The notes under the pieces: generated by a model
What the model was told of the DNA's origin: nothing
The model's database searches: none
What the model saw: only the letters and a program-made list of their open reading frames with translations
Assembly (NCBI GenBank): GCA_029260755.1
Contig: JAJDCQ010000143.1
Location: forward strand, 1-41,917
Reading direction: 5' to 3'
Length of the DNA: 41,917 nt
Origin: Planctomycetota bacterium
GTDB lineage: Bacteria > Planctomycetota > J058 > JAJDCQ01
Made by a program: the position numbers and the translations under genes
In this document: in pieces, positions 1-9,500 of the stretch
How positions within the stretch are numbered: the first letter of the stretch is position 1
How the letters are laid out: each line of letters starts with the position of its first letter

Positions 1-1
1 C

Positions 2-91
2 GCCGGTCGCCTGCACATCGAACGTCTGCCCGACGGGTCGCTCCGCTTCACGCGCCCGGAGGGGTTCGAGGCGCCCATGCCGAAGTGGTGA
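2..91 (+). CDS. C-terminal end of a gene entering from the left (possible HNH endonuclease-type protein)
   Basis: The frame starting at base 2 is open to a TGA at 89-91 and gives 29 residues, including GRLHIERLPDGSLRFTRPEG. Tails of this form (a GGW/GRL strand, then DGxLRFxRPxG) are familiar from the end of HNH endonuclease / DUF222-like proteins, where they follow the zinc-binding HNH core. The core itself lies outside the window, so the family is a guess from the tail alone. Codon choice (G or C in most third positions) fits real coding sequence. No other gene follows in the same direction before the non-coding region. Confidence 0.45.
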   Translation, partial: AGRLHIERLPDGSLRFTRPEGFEAPMPKW

Positions 92-517
92 TCGCAACGG
101 ATCGCAACGGCAGAGGGAAGAAAGCGGAGTGGCCGCGATGGTCTCGTAAGACAATGGGCCACGCCGTCGGGAGACGCTCGTACTCTTGCCACGCCGCGGG
201 GCTGGCGCGCGGCGAGACGCACGACGTTCAGCAGTCGGCGCCGACCGCGCCGTGGAACTGCCCCCCCTCCTCGAGCGAACCGATGACCGACCGGAGGGGA
301 CGAACCGAGTGATCCCGGAGGGGGCGCGGCACGGCACGCTCGTCAGCGCGAGGGGACCCGCCCGATTGGAGTCGCGGGGGGCAGGCGGCCAAGTCGAGCG
401 TGCCATTGCTGCGAATCTGGTCAACACGCGCGCTGGAGCTCAACTCGATCAGGCGAATGCAGAAGGAGGGTAAAGTTGCTCTGCGGCAGGGAGTTGGAGC
501 CTAACCTCCCGGCATTC

Positions 518-649
518 AGGCCTGACCCCAATGCGGGGCCCGTGGCTGACTCTGCAAGTCTCATCATGGGAAGCTCGGATCGGGAGCCGGAGCTGGCTTG
601 ACCTCGGCTGCGATGAGGCGACCCGGTTCGCGGCGTCGCCGTCACTTTC
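518..649. repeat. Composite dispersed repeat, copy 1
   Basis: Three short modules here recur in the gap at 18.4-18.6 kb. They are AGGCCTGACCCC (518-529; again 18593-18604, and inverted near 18519), a 26-base GCGGGGCCC..GGCTGACT.TGCAAG block (533-558; again 18397-18422 with two differences), and GCCGTCACTTTC (638-649; again 18609-18620). The order and spacing differ, so the element is modular. It is non-coding in both places. Confidence 0.6.
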
Positions 650-872
650 GCCGTCACCGTCAGCCGTCACCGTCACCGTCAGCCGTCACCGTCACCGTCA
701 CCGTCACCGTCGGCCGTCGCCGTCGGCCGTCACCGTCGGCCGTCGCCGTCAGCCGTCGCCGTCACCGTCGCCGTCACGGTCGCCGTCACGGTCGCCGTCA
801 CCGCCACCGTCACCGCCACCGTCAGCCGTCACCGTCACCGTCACGGGCACCGTCACGGGCACGGGCACGGTA
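638..872. repeat. CCGTCA-type hexanucleotide microsatellite
   Basis: About 230 bp are made almost entirely of hexamers of the type CCGTCA and close variants (CCGTCG, CGGTCG, CACCGC, CGGGCA), roughly 35-40 units. The array keeps one frame open on each strand, which produces Ser-Pro-Arg or Arg-His-rich ORFs. These are compositional artefacts and not genes. Variant units cluster towards the right end, as expected for an old array that grows by slippage and decays at an edge. Confidence 0.85.
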
Positions 873-880
873 CGAGGACA

Positions 881-904
881 CGCCTCCGACGGGGGTCGGA
901 GGCG
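881..904 (-). terminator. Possible terminator hairpin of the 954-4448 gene
   Basis: A perfect 10-bp stem (CGCCTCCGAC / GTCGGAGGCG) with a GGGG loop lies about 50 bases beyond the minus-strand stop codon. No T-run follows, so it is either a Rho-assisted stop, an mRNA 3'-end stabiliser, or neither. A seven-base direct repeat (taaggtc) sits between hairpin and stop codon at about 939-956. Confidence 0.35.
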
Positions 905-953
905 CGATCCGGAGGAGGAGGAGTAGAGGTGTCTCTCGTCTAAGGTCTAAGGT

Positions 954-3900
954 CTAGCCCTGCACGCTCGCGCCGCTGCTGCCACAGCTCCGACGCGCGC
1001 GCTTCGGGGCGAAGATCGCGCGACGACGGCTGTTGCAACCGCTCGCGGGCGCGGCGGCCGGCGCCTCGTCGGTGCTCGGGGCGGCGTCGACGTTCGCGGC
1101 CTCGGCGTTCGCCGTCTCCGCGTTGCGGCTGCTGCAACCCGAGGCGGGCTTGGCCGGGGCGGCGTCCGACTCGGAGCTCGACTCGTTGGCGTCCGACTCG
1201 TCCGCCTTGCTGGCGTTCGGCTCGGCGCTCTCGGCGTCGGCGCTCTCGTCGGCCTTCGAGTCGGCGTCGGCGGCCGCGTCGGCCTTCTTCGAAGCGCAGC
1301 CGTTGCTCGGCGCGGCAGCGTCCGCGTCACCCTCGGCGGCCGGCGCTTCCGAGGCCGGCGCTTCGCCGTCGACGTTCAGGCTGTCGAACGGGTTCGCCGA
1401 CGGGAGGAAGTCCTGGGCCGGCGCCTCACCCTTGCTGCCGGGGAGGACGGTGTCGTTGCCGACGTTCGGGAGGATCGCGGGGCCTTCGCCCCTGTTGCCG
1501 GACTGCTGGCCGAGCTGCTTGCCGAGGTTCGGATCCCGCGGGATGAACGAGCCGAGCTCGGGGACCTCGAAGTCGGACGACGTGTCGTCGTCGCCACCGC
1601 CGCCGAAGAGCGAGCCCAGGTCGGTCAGGTCGATCGTGTTCGCGGGCAGGCCCTGCGCGGGGGCGGGCTGGCTGGCCGGCTTGCCGCCGTTGGCCTGCGC
1701 CGGCGCCATGGGCGAGAGGCGCGGGTTGCTGCCGACCGACGGCAGGTCGTTGCCGAGCGGGGGGAGGCTCGCCGCGCCACCGCGGCTCTGCTGGAGGTCG
1801 GGAACGCTCGGGGCCGCCGGCTCACTCGAGTCGCCGCCACCGAAGAGGCTGCCCAGGTCGAGCTGGCCGTCCGCCGGGCCGCTGCCGATGTTCGGCGTGG
1901 CCGGCGTGATCGGATCGAAGCCCGCGAACGGCGAGGTCGACTGCGGGGCGCTCGGGAGCGGCTGACCCTTGCCGAAGCTCGGGGCGCTGCCGACGCTCGG
2001 GGCGCTGCCGCCCGCGGCGCCGACGGCCGGCTGGTTGAACGAGCCGAGCTCGGGCACCTCGAAGTCCGACGAGGTGTCGTCGTCGCCGGTGGCGCCGCCG
2101 AGGAACTGCTGGGCGAGCTCGGCCAGGTCGATCGTGTTCTCCGGCACGGGCTGCACGGGCGCGGCCTGCGTCGCCGGCTTGCCGCCGTTCGGCAGGGGCG
2201 CGTCCATGGGCTGCAGGCGCGGGTTGCCGGTCGGCGACGCGAAGCCGGGCGTCAGGTCGAGGTCGCGGTTCGCGAACTCGTCGGTGCCGGGAGCGTTGTC
2301 CGCCGGGGCGCTGCGGATCGGGGCGTTCCGGTCGAAGCGCTCGATGTCCTGCTCGGCGCTCGGATCGAAGCCGGAGAGCGGCGGGAGGTTCGCCTGGTTC
2401 CGGCTGTTGCTCTGGGTCGGGTTCGACTCGACCTCGGCGCCGACGGCCGGCGCGGCGGCCGGCTCGACCGTCTCGCCGCTGCTGCCGCGGATCGCGTTGA
2501 GGATGTCGTTCTCACGCTCGCTCAGGTCGTCGCTGCCGGCGTCGGCGAAGCTCGGGGCGGCCGGCGCGTCGTGGTGCGCCTCGACGTCGGCGGCGACGGC
2601 GCCGTCGGCGGCCTGCTCACCGCTCTTGTCGTAGGGCGGCTTCTCGCCGTCGGCCGTCAGGCCCTCGGAGTCGTCGACGTTGAACATGTTCTCGCCGAGG
2701 ACGTCGGTCATGCCCGGCGCGGGCGGCTCGGTCGGCTCGAGCGGGAGGACGACGTCGCCGTTCTCGTCGAGGAAGAACTCGGGCTCGTCGGCGGTCGCGA
2801 CCATCGTGTCGCGGCCGAGCGAGGCGTCGCGGAGGCCGTCGTCGACGTCGAGGATCGCCTCGAGCGTCGCGATCTCGGCCTCGAGGCGCGAGCGGATGTC
2901 GGGGTCGTCGACGCTCTCGAGGATCCTGCGGTAGAGCGCGATCTCCTGCTCGAACACCTCGCGGCGGTTCGCGCTCGGGGTGAAGTCCTCGCCCCAGGGA
3001 TCGAACTCGTCGGCGTCGACGCGGCGGGCCGAGTCGATCTCCTCGAGCTCCTCGCGCATCCGCTCCTTGTGGCGCTCGAAGAAGGCCTTGAACTCCTCGA
3101 GGTCGCCGCCGGGGATGTTCGAGTGGTCGCCGGTGGCCTCGGCCTCGGCGATCCGGCGCTCGTACTCGTCGATCAGGAGCGCGGTCTGGCCGGGCATGGC
3201 GAGCCAGGCGCCGAAGTCGTCCATGACCGCGTTGCTGAGCGCCGCCATGTTCTCCTTGGTCTCGCCCATCCGCATGAGGCGGTCGACGAACTCGACGTCC
3301 TTGATCGCGGCGGGCAGGTAGAGGAAGTCGCGGTGGTTGCCGAACGCCATGCTCGCCTCGCGGAGCTTCTCGTCGAGCTCCTCGGCCGTGAAGTCGCCGT
3401 CGACGAGGTCGAGGAGCGCGTCGGTCGACTCCTTGACCGCGTTCACGCTGCGGCGGTGGTCGTTCCACTCCTTGATCGGCTCCTCGATCTTGTGGGCGGT
3501 GAAGAGGAGGCCGGCCAGGTCGACCGCGCCCCAGAGGATCTCGCCGGCGGTCAGGAGGCCGGCAACGACGCGGCTGCCGGGCACCGGCGCGACGGCCAGG
3601 GCGCCCTTGACGACGGCGGTGCGGGCGAGGCGGGCGCCGACCTTGCGGGCGAGGGCCCCGCCGATCCGCTTGATTCCACTCCAGACGGGCTGCGCGACGG
3701 CGAACGCGCCGAGGGTGATCCCGATGTCCTGGGCGTCGATGTCGGCCCGGAAGTTCATGCTCGCTTCGGACAGCTCGCTGAAGTCACCCTTGACGGCGTC
3801 GCCGAAGGTGAAGCCGCCGAAGTCGACCTCGATCATCCGCGGCACGGTCAGCGCGCCGGCGAGGACGAGGTTGTGCTTGAGGGCGCCGGCGGCCTTGCCG

Positions 3901-4448
3901 GCCAGGCTCTCCGCGCCGACCCGACCGGTGAGCGCCCGGAAGGGACGCGCCGCGACGGCCTCGCCGGCCATCATGGAGGCGTTGAAGAGGCCGAGGCCCG
4001 CGAAGAACTCCGGCGTCGTCAGCGCGTGCATGGTGTCGTCGACGGCGTCGGGGTCGCGGTTGATTCCGGCGTTCGCGAGATCGGAGATCACGATCGCACC
4101 CGCGAAGCGCGGGTCGGCCAGCATCCGGCCGCCGGTCGCGGCGAGGCGACGGGCGCGGGCGCCGACGCTCGGACGCTCGGCCGCGTTCGCGGTGCTCGTC
4201 CCGGCGGCGCGCTCGGCGTCGTCGATGATCTCGGCGGCCCGCTCGTTCAGGGCGGCGCGCACGGCGTTCGGCGCCCGATCGAAGCGATGGGTCCGCGCCG
4301 TCTCGCGGTTGGCGTTCTCGCCGTTCTCGTTCTCGTCGGCGCGGGCGGCGCTCACGAACGAGGCGGCCACGAACGCCAGCAGCACGGCGACGGGGAACCC
4401 GAGCGGGGCTCCCGGGCGACGGCGGCGAATCTGGTTCAGGCTGGTCAT
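954..4448 (-). CDS. Large exported low-complexity protein with duplicated modules and three GCxS motifs
   Basis: This 1164-residue protein was not recognised as a known family. It begins with a signal peptide (RRRR, hydrophobic stretch, SAARA-DE at about 33-38). Residues 60-620 are alanine/glutamate-rich and probably helical, with hydrophobic patches near 188-205 and 295-322 that could be membrane or buried helices. Residues 640-1164 are disordered and rich in Pro, Gly and Ser. They contain two copies of a ~60-residue module (about 739-802 and 910-965), each starting NPRL.PM, then NGGKPA, NTIDL and ending DDDTSSDFEVPELGSF. The end carries three related motifs, NGCASKK, SGCSSRN and SGCNSRR (about 1049, 1105, 1137), spaced by Ala/Glu/Asp-rich linkers. 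The ATG is preceded by GAGGAG. It is followed at a distance by a hairpin at 881-904. Role unknown; a surface or periplasmic structural protein is the inference. Confidence 0.85.
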   Translation of the reverse strand: MTSLNQIRRRRPGAPLGFPVAVLLAFVAASFVSAARADENENGENANRETARTHRFDRAPNAVRAALNERAAEIIDDAERAAGTSTANAAERPSVGARARRLAATGGRMLADPRFAGAIVISDLANAGINRDPDAVDDTMHALTTPEFFAGLGLFNASMMAGEAVAARPFRALTGRVGAESLAGKAAGALKHNLVLAGALTVPRMIEVDFGGFTFGDAVKGDFSELSEASMNFRADIDAQDIGITLGAFAVAQPVWSGIKRIGGALARKVGARLARTAVVKGALAVAPVPGSRVVAGLLTAGEILWGAVDLAGLLFTAHKIEEPIKEWNDHRRSVNAVKESTDALLDLVDGDFTAEELDEKLREASMAFGNHRDFLYLPAAIKDVEFVDRLMRMGETKENMAALSNAVMDDFGAWLAMPGQTALLIDEYERRIAEAEATGDHSNIPGGDLEEFKAFFERHKERMREELEEIDSARRVDADEFDPWGEDFTPSANRREVFEQEIALYRRILESVDDPDIRSRLEAEIATLEAILDVDDGLRDASLGRDTMVATADEPEFFLDENGDVVLPLEPTEPPAPGMTDVLGENMFNVDDSEGLTADGEKPPYDKSGEQAADGAVAADVEAHHDAPAAPSFADAGSDDLSERENDILNAIRGSSGETVEPAAAPAVGAEVESNPTQSNSRNQANLPPLSGFDPSAEQDIERFDRNAPIRSAPADNAPGTDEFANRDLDLTPGFASPTGNPRLQPMDAPLPNGGKPATQAAPVQPVPENTIDLAELAQQFLGGATGDDDTSSDFEVPELGSFNQPAVGAAGGSAPSVGSAPSFGKGQPLPSAPQSTSPFAGFDPITPATPNIGSGPADGQLDLGSLFGGGDSSEPAAPSVPDLQQSRGGAASLPPLGNDLPSVGSNPRLSPMAPAQANGGKPASQPAPAQGLPANTIDLTDLGSLFGGGGDDDTSSDFEVPELGSFIPRDPNLGKQLGQQSGNRGEGPAILPNVGNDTVLPGSKGEAPAQDFLPSANPFDSLNVDGEAPASEAPAAEGDADAAAPSNGCASKKADAAADADSKADESADAESAEPNASKADESDANESSSESDAAPAKPASGCSSRNAETANAEAANVDAAPSTDEAPAAAPASGCNSRRRAIFAPKRARRSCGSSGASVQG

Positions 4449-4531
4449 CTCGACTCCTCGATCCTCTGGAGGGCGATCGGCCCTCGAATGCGTTTCGTCA
4501 AGGAGTGCTAGTGCAGACGGCGTGCCGAGAC

Positions 4532-5389
4532 CTATCGTTTCACGGACTCGGTCGTCACCTCGATGGTGGTCGTCCGCTCGGCGTCGGCGCCGCCGCCGCC
4601 TGTCGCCAGGAAGTTGTAAAGCACCTTCATGGAACGAGGTCGGTCGACGCCGGTGGACGGCGTGACCGTGGTGCCCTCGCCCGTCATCCGGTACTCGATG
4701 TCTCCGAGGCTCATGACTCCCTTGGTCTTCATCGTGACGGTGATGAGGGCGGATCCGTCGTCCTGGGGCTCGATCTTGTCGACCCGGAAGGTCTTACGGG
4801 TGGGCACCTTGACTCCTGCGCCAAGGGCGACGGGCCCCTCGACGCTCTCCTCGCTGCCGACCTCGACCGTCTTGCGACGCCCCAGGCTGGCGATCCCGCG
4901 GAGGGGCACCGACGACCCGGGGTCGACCTCGTTCACGAGGGTCGCGAGCGAGAGGGCCTCGCGTCCGCCCTTGATCGTCGCCTTCGTCTCCGGCCAGGTG
5001 CCGGCGGCGACGTCGGCCTCGTTCGGACGCTCCTCGACCGTGATGACCCCGTTCTCCTGAACGAGATGACGCTGGTGGACGACGGCCGCCTCGGCCTCGT
5101 AAATTCCTGCGTCCACGTCGACTCGGGTGACGGTCGCCTCGACCGTAATCTCGAGCTCCTCGCGCATGACGGGGTCTTTCCCCGGCTCGCCCGCGGTCAT
5201 CACGGTCTTCGTCACCACGCGGATGAGCTCCCCTTCGACCGGATTCGCGGGGCGAATGGCGACGCTGTTCACGGCGCCCGGGCCCTCGGGACCGGTCGTC
5301 GAGCCCCCTCCGCCCAGCGTGACGGCGATGACGATCCCCGCCGCAAGCACCACCAATACCGCGACTCCGACGATCGGTCCCTTGGACAT
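4532..5389 (-). CDS. Membrane-anchored exported protein of unknown function
   Basis: The product is 285 residues if translation starts at the ATG at 5389, where GAAAGGTG sits just upstream; in-frame upstream ATGs have no such site. The N-terminus is a short basic stretch followed by one hydrophobic helix (about residues 5-25) ending in GGGG, so the rest should be outside the cytoplasm as a tethered domain. The remaining sequence is beta-rich, with alternating V/T/E strands, and holds no catalytic motif I recognise. It lies 83 bp upstream of the start of the 1164-residue exported protein on the same strand, so the two may be co-expressed. No homologous family could be named by eye. Confidence 0.8.
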   Translation of the reverse strand: MSKGPIVGVAVLVVLAAGIVIAVTLGGGGSTTGPEGPGAVNSVAIRPANPVEGELIRVVTKTVMTAGEPGKDPVMREELEITVEATVTRVDVDAGIYEAEAAVVHQRHLVQENGVITVEERPNEADVAAGTWPETKATIKGGREALSLATLVNEVDPGSSVPLRGIASLGRRKTVEVGSEESVEGPVALGAGVKVPTRKTFRVDKIEPQDDGSALITVTMKTKGVMSLGDIEYRMTGEGTTVTPSTGVDRPRSMKVLYNFLATGGGGADAERTTTIEVTTESVKR

Positions 5390-5476
5390 GCGAGCACCTT
5401 TCTCGGGGGCCATGTGCCCCATCGACGATTCGCGGGGGCGCAACCTCGCGCAGAGGAGTCCCACGACGTCGGTTCC

Positions 5477-5505
5477 AGCTTAGCCACCGGTTGGGAGAGA
5501 CGCAA
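5477..5505 (-). promoter_or_regulatory. Candidate sigma70-like promoter for the 4532-5389 gene
   Basis: On the minus strand TTGCGT (5505-5500) is followed after 17 bases by TAAGCT (5482-5477), about 90 bp before the ATG. The match is moderate. Confidence 0.3.
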
Positions 5506-5571
5506 CGGCGGCCTAACTTGCGACGCACCCGAAACGCAACAGGTTCGCTTGGACGCGTCTGGGTTGATCGC

Positions 5572-6354
5572 TCAACGACCCTTCCACTCCGGCTCGCGCT
5601 TCTGGATGAAGGCCATGATCCCCTCGGCGGCGTCCTCGAGCATCGTGTTGAGCGCCAGGTAGTCCCGGAGCCGCGGCAGGGCGTCCGCGATCGCGAGGTC
5701 GGCGGTCTCGTGGAACGCCTGGCGACCGAGGCGGAGGACCGCCGGGCTCTTCGACGCGATCCGACCGGCGAGCTCCTCGACCGCGGTGTCGAGGTCTTCG
5801 TCGTCGACGACCCGGGTGAGCAGCCCGAGCTCGAAGGCGGTCTCGGCCGAGAGCTTCTCGCCCGTGTAGACCATCTCGAGAGCGCGCTTTCGACCGACGT
5901 GACGCGTCAGGAGGGCCATCACCATCATCGGGAAGAGGCCGACGTCGATCTCGGGCGTGCCGAGGCGGGCGCCGCGACGGGCGATCGCGAGGTCGCAGGC
6001 CATGACCAGGCCGATCCCGCCCCCGAGGGCGTGCCCGCCCACCCGGGCGATCGTCGGAGGCCCGTCCCCGAGCATGCTCGCGAGCAGCTCGGCGTAGCGC
6101 CCCTGCGCACGCCGGCGCCCGAGGAGATCCGGCGGCGGCGCCGACCCCAGATCGCCGCCGGCGCAGAAGGCTCGATCGCCCGCCCCGGTCAGGACGACCA
6201 CCCGCACCGCAGGCTCGCTCCGGGCCCGCTCGAACGCGCCGACGAGCCCGTCGATCACCGCTCCCGAGAGCGCGTTCCGCCGGTCGGGCCGATCGATCAC
6301 GACCCTCGCGACGCCCTCGGAGACCTCGTAACGAACCGCGTCGCCTTCACTCAT
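5572..6354 (-). CDS. Enoyl-CoA hydratase/isomerase (crotonase) family protein
   Basis: At 260 residues this is a normal-length crotonase. FCAGGDL (about 63-69) and GGHALGGGIGL (about 105-115) form the two halves of the oxyanion hole that holds the acyl-CoA thioester, and GTPEIDVGLFP supplies the usual downstream glutamate. In classic enoyl-CoA hydratase a first catalytic glutamate lies in GGGCEL; here that position is glycine (GGGIGL). The enzyme may therefore be an isomerase, a methylglutaconyl-CoA-type hydratase or another crotonase reaction and not a standard beta-oxidation hydratase. The ATG is preceded by GGAGGAG. It is divergent from the kinase gene at 6570 with 215 bp between them. The substrate cannot be told from sequence. 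Confidence 0.9.
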   Translation of the reverse strand: MSEGDAVRYEVSEGVARVVIDRPDRRNALSGAVIDGLVGAFERARSEPAVRVVVLTGAGDRAFCAGGDLGSAPPPDLLGRRRAQGRYAELLASMLGDGPPTIARVGGHALGGGIGLVMACDLAIARRGARLGTPEIDVGLFPMMVMALLTRHVGRKRALEMVYTGEKLSAETAFELGLLTRVVDDEDLDTAVEELAGRIASKSPAVLRLGRQAFHETADLAIADALPRLRDYLALNTMLEDAAEGIMAFIQKREPEWKGR

Positions 6355-6569
6355 GCTCGTCTCCTCCGCACCGAGGACACGCTAGCGTCTCGCTCGCGAT
6401 CCCGCATCCGGACGCCTCGCGTGTGGACCGATCGCGACTCGGACGCTCGTCGTAAGTAGCTGATTGGTCGCGCATAGAGGCGCCGATCTGCGGTCGTGGC
6501 GAACAAGCGGCGCGGCGCGACGTCCGACGCGTCTGCTACGATGAAGGCCACCATCCCGGAGGTGTCCGC

Positions 6570-9500
6570 ATGAGCCCCGAGGTGTTCATCTCGAGGCAAG
6601 ACCGCCCCCCCGACCGCGACCGACCGGCGCGGCGCGAGGAGCACGACGAGACCGAGGCCCCCGAGCGCGAGCGGGCCGAGGGCGATCACGGCCCCGATTC
6701 CGCTCCGCCGCCCCGGACGGTCGACGCTCCCGAGCCGCCATCGCCAGCGGACGCCGAGCGGAGCGAGTCCGCCGAGCCGTCACCGCCGCCCGCGCCGCCC
6801 CGGACGCGTCGGGCCGCGCGCTCGAGCCGTCGCGCGAGCCGCTCGCACACATCCGCCCGCCGCCGCTCCCGCCGCGAACGCTCGCGGCGCGCCGTTCGGG
6901 CCGATCGTCCCGCCCCGACGACCGTCCTCGAGGGGCTCCCCCATCCGGGCGACGTGGTCGGGTCGGGCGCCCGGAGCTACCGGATCCTCCGGGAGATCGG
7001 ACGCGGCGCGACCGGCGTCGTCTTCGAGGCCGAGCGCACCGACGGCCTCCCGGCGCGCTTCGCGATCAAGGTGCCGCGCACCCCGCGCGCGGTCGACCGG
7101 ATCGTCGCCGAGGCGCGCGCGGCGACGCGGATCGAGCATCACCGGATCGCGCGGGTCGTCGACGCGCAGCCCGACGGCGACCCGCCGTTCATCGTCCTCG
7201 AGCGCGCCGCCCGCGGCGACCTCCGGCGCGCCCTCGTCGAGGCCGACGGCCGCTTCCCGGTCGACCGAGCCCTCGCGCTGTTCCGGGCCGTCGGCGGCGC
7301 GGTCGCCTACGCCCACGAGCGCGGCGTGATCCACGGCGACCTCAAGCCCGAGAACGTGCTCATCGATGAGGACGGCGACCCCAAGGTCTGCGACTTCGGC
7401 GCCGGCGTCGCGCGGGAGGAGCGCGCGGCGTGCCTCGCGAACTCGCTCACGGGGCTCGATGACGACCTCGTCGGGCGGGTCCGCGGAACGTTCGGCTACC
7501 TCGCCCCCGAGCTCTGGGACGGCGCCCGGCCGACGACGCGGACCGACGTCTTCAGCCTCGGCGTCCTCCTCTACGAGCTGCTCACCGGCCGTCGTCCCGT
7601 CGGGAGCTTCGCGCCGGCTCGTCGCCACGCCGCAGGCGTCCCGGACTGGCTCGATGCGATTCTCGAGCGCGCCCTCGCGGCCGACCCCGAGGATCGGCCC
7701 GCGGACGCCAGCGTCCTCGTCGGCGAGATCGAGCGGGCGCGCTGCGCGAGCGCGGCCCTCGCGGCGGCCGCCGCCGAGGCGGATGCCGTCGCCGACGCGG
7801 TCATCGGCGCGATGCGCGGATCCCGCGCCACCGAGCACCGCCGCGCGATCCGCCGGCTCGAGGAGGTGCGCGACGAGGCGATGATCCACGGCCTCATCGC
7901 GCCGGTCCTCGCCGCCCGGGAGCGTCGCCGGCGACCGCTGACGGCGGGCGCGATCGGGGTCTGGGCGGCGATCCTCGTCGGCTCGTTCGTCTCGGTCGCG
8001 CTCGGCTCGCTCGGCGCGGCCCCGGCCGCCCTCCAGGTGGCGATCGTCGGGTTCCTGGTCGCCTGGCCGGTGCTGCCGGTCCTGGTCTGGCTCCTCGGCA
8101 CGAGCGCGCGGAGCACCCAGGAGGCGCTCGAGCGGGCACGCCGGGCGCTCCCTTCGCCGCTCACCGCCGGGCCGCTCGAGCGGTCGCTCGGCGCCGGACC
8201 GATCCTCCTTCCCCTCCGACTCCGACGCCTCGTCCAGGCCGAGCGACGCCTCGGCCTCCGCGAGGCGCCCGCGGGCGATCGCCCGCCCCGACCGACCTCC
8301 TCGCGCCTCGCCGTGGGACGCGATCGATCGGCCTCCGCGTTCCGACCCGGTCAGCTCGTCGGGCCCTGGGTGCTCGAGAGTCTCCTCGGCGCCGGCGCCC
8401 ACGGCGAGGTCTGGCGGGCGCGCCCGGTGCGCCGCGCCGAGGAGGACCCCAACGCCGAGGATCCGTTCCGCCTGGAGTCGGGCGAGGCCGGAGAGACGGC
8501 CGCCGACGGCGCCGGGCCACCACCGGCGGCCGGCGAGGCGCCCGAGGTCGTCGCCCTGAAGCTCCCCCGGAACGCGGCGAGCGTCGGCGCCCTCGCCCGC
8601 GAGCGCGACGCCACCCGGCTGCTGCCGGACGCCGAGGGGTTCCGGCGCGTCGTCGCGAGCGACCTCGACGCGAGCCCGGCGTGGGTCGCGATGGAGCTGA
8701 TCGAGGGTCGCGACCTCGCGGTCCTCCTCGACGACGACGGCCCCTTCCCCGCGCCCGAGGCGACCCGCCTCGTCCTTGAGCTCGCCGACTCGCTCGCGAT
8801 CGCGCACGAGGCCGGCCTCGTCCACGGCGACCTCTCGCCGAGGAACGTGATCGTCGACGCCGACGGTCACCCCCATCTCTCCGACCTCGGCGCGGCGCGC
8901 TCGCTCGACGAGCTCCGCCAGGGCATCTCGTTCTCGCTCTCGATGAGCGTCCACGGAACGGGCGGCTTCGCCGCGCTCGGAACCCTCTCCTGCACCGCGC
9001 CCGAGGTGCTCGACGGACAGCGCCCCGACTTCCGGAGCGACATCTACAGCCTCGGCGCCGTCGCCTACGCCGCGTTCACCGGGCGCCGCCCGGTCGGGTG
9101 CCTCGGCCCCCTCGAGGCGGGCGAGCTCCCGCGCGCCCTCGCCGACGTCGTCCGCCGCTGCCTAGATCCCGATCGAACGCGACGCTACGCGAACGCCGCG
9201 AGCGCCGCCCGCGCCATCCGCCGCGCCCTCGCCTTCGTCGATCTGCGGGTGAGCCGCGCGCTGGCCGACCTCGATCCGGACGCCCGCTACGCCTACTACC
9301 GGCTCGCCGAGAAGCTCCTCGCGGCGCGCGTCTCTCGCCAGACCGACCGCCCGCTGCGGACGCGCCTGCTTCGACTCCTCGTCCACGCCCGCCGGGAGCG
9401 CGAGCGGGCAGACGACGAGCGCCGCGCGCCGCGGCGCGGACGCGCGGGACGTGGGGAGCGCGCCGTCGAGCCCTCGACGCCGCCGAGGCGCCGGCGCCTC

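Larger units (their letters stand above)
92..953. other. Non-coding region with dispersed repeat and microsatellite
   Basis: I see no believable gene here: open frames on both strands are short, overlap each other and lack a ribosome binding site. The region holds a duplicated decamer near 90-110 (gatcgcaacg twice), a composite dispersed repeat (518-649), a hexamer microsatellite (638-872) and a 10-bp-stem hairpin (881-904) beyond the 3' end of the minus-strand gene that stops at 954. Confidence 0.7.

Noticed and set aside
638..872. Possible CRISPR array
   Set aside because: Units are contiguous hexamers without spacers of even length, and no cas gene is near.
531..957. Two overlapping plus-strand ORFs with Ser-Pro-Arg and Arg-His repeats
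   Set aside because: They are the CCGTCA hexamer array translated in two frames; no ribosome site and no protein-like sequence outside the array.
2571..4511. 646-codon plus-strand ORF rich in Val, Leu, Asp and Arg
   Set aside because: Antisense to the 1164-residue exported protein, which has a signal peptide and a good ribosome site. The shadow composition follows from GC-rich third positions.
4449..4520. TTGACG near 4497-4502 (minus strand) as a -35 for the 954-4448 gene
   Set aside because: No acceptable -10 box lies 15-19 bases downstream.
6780..8954. 724-codon minus-strand ORF
   Set aside because: Antisense to the twin kinase, whose motifs are unambiguous.
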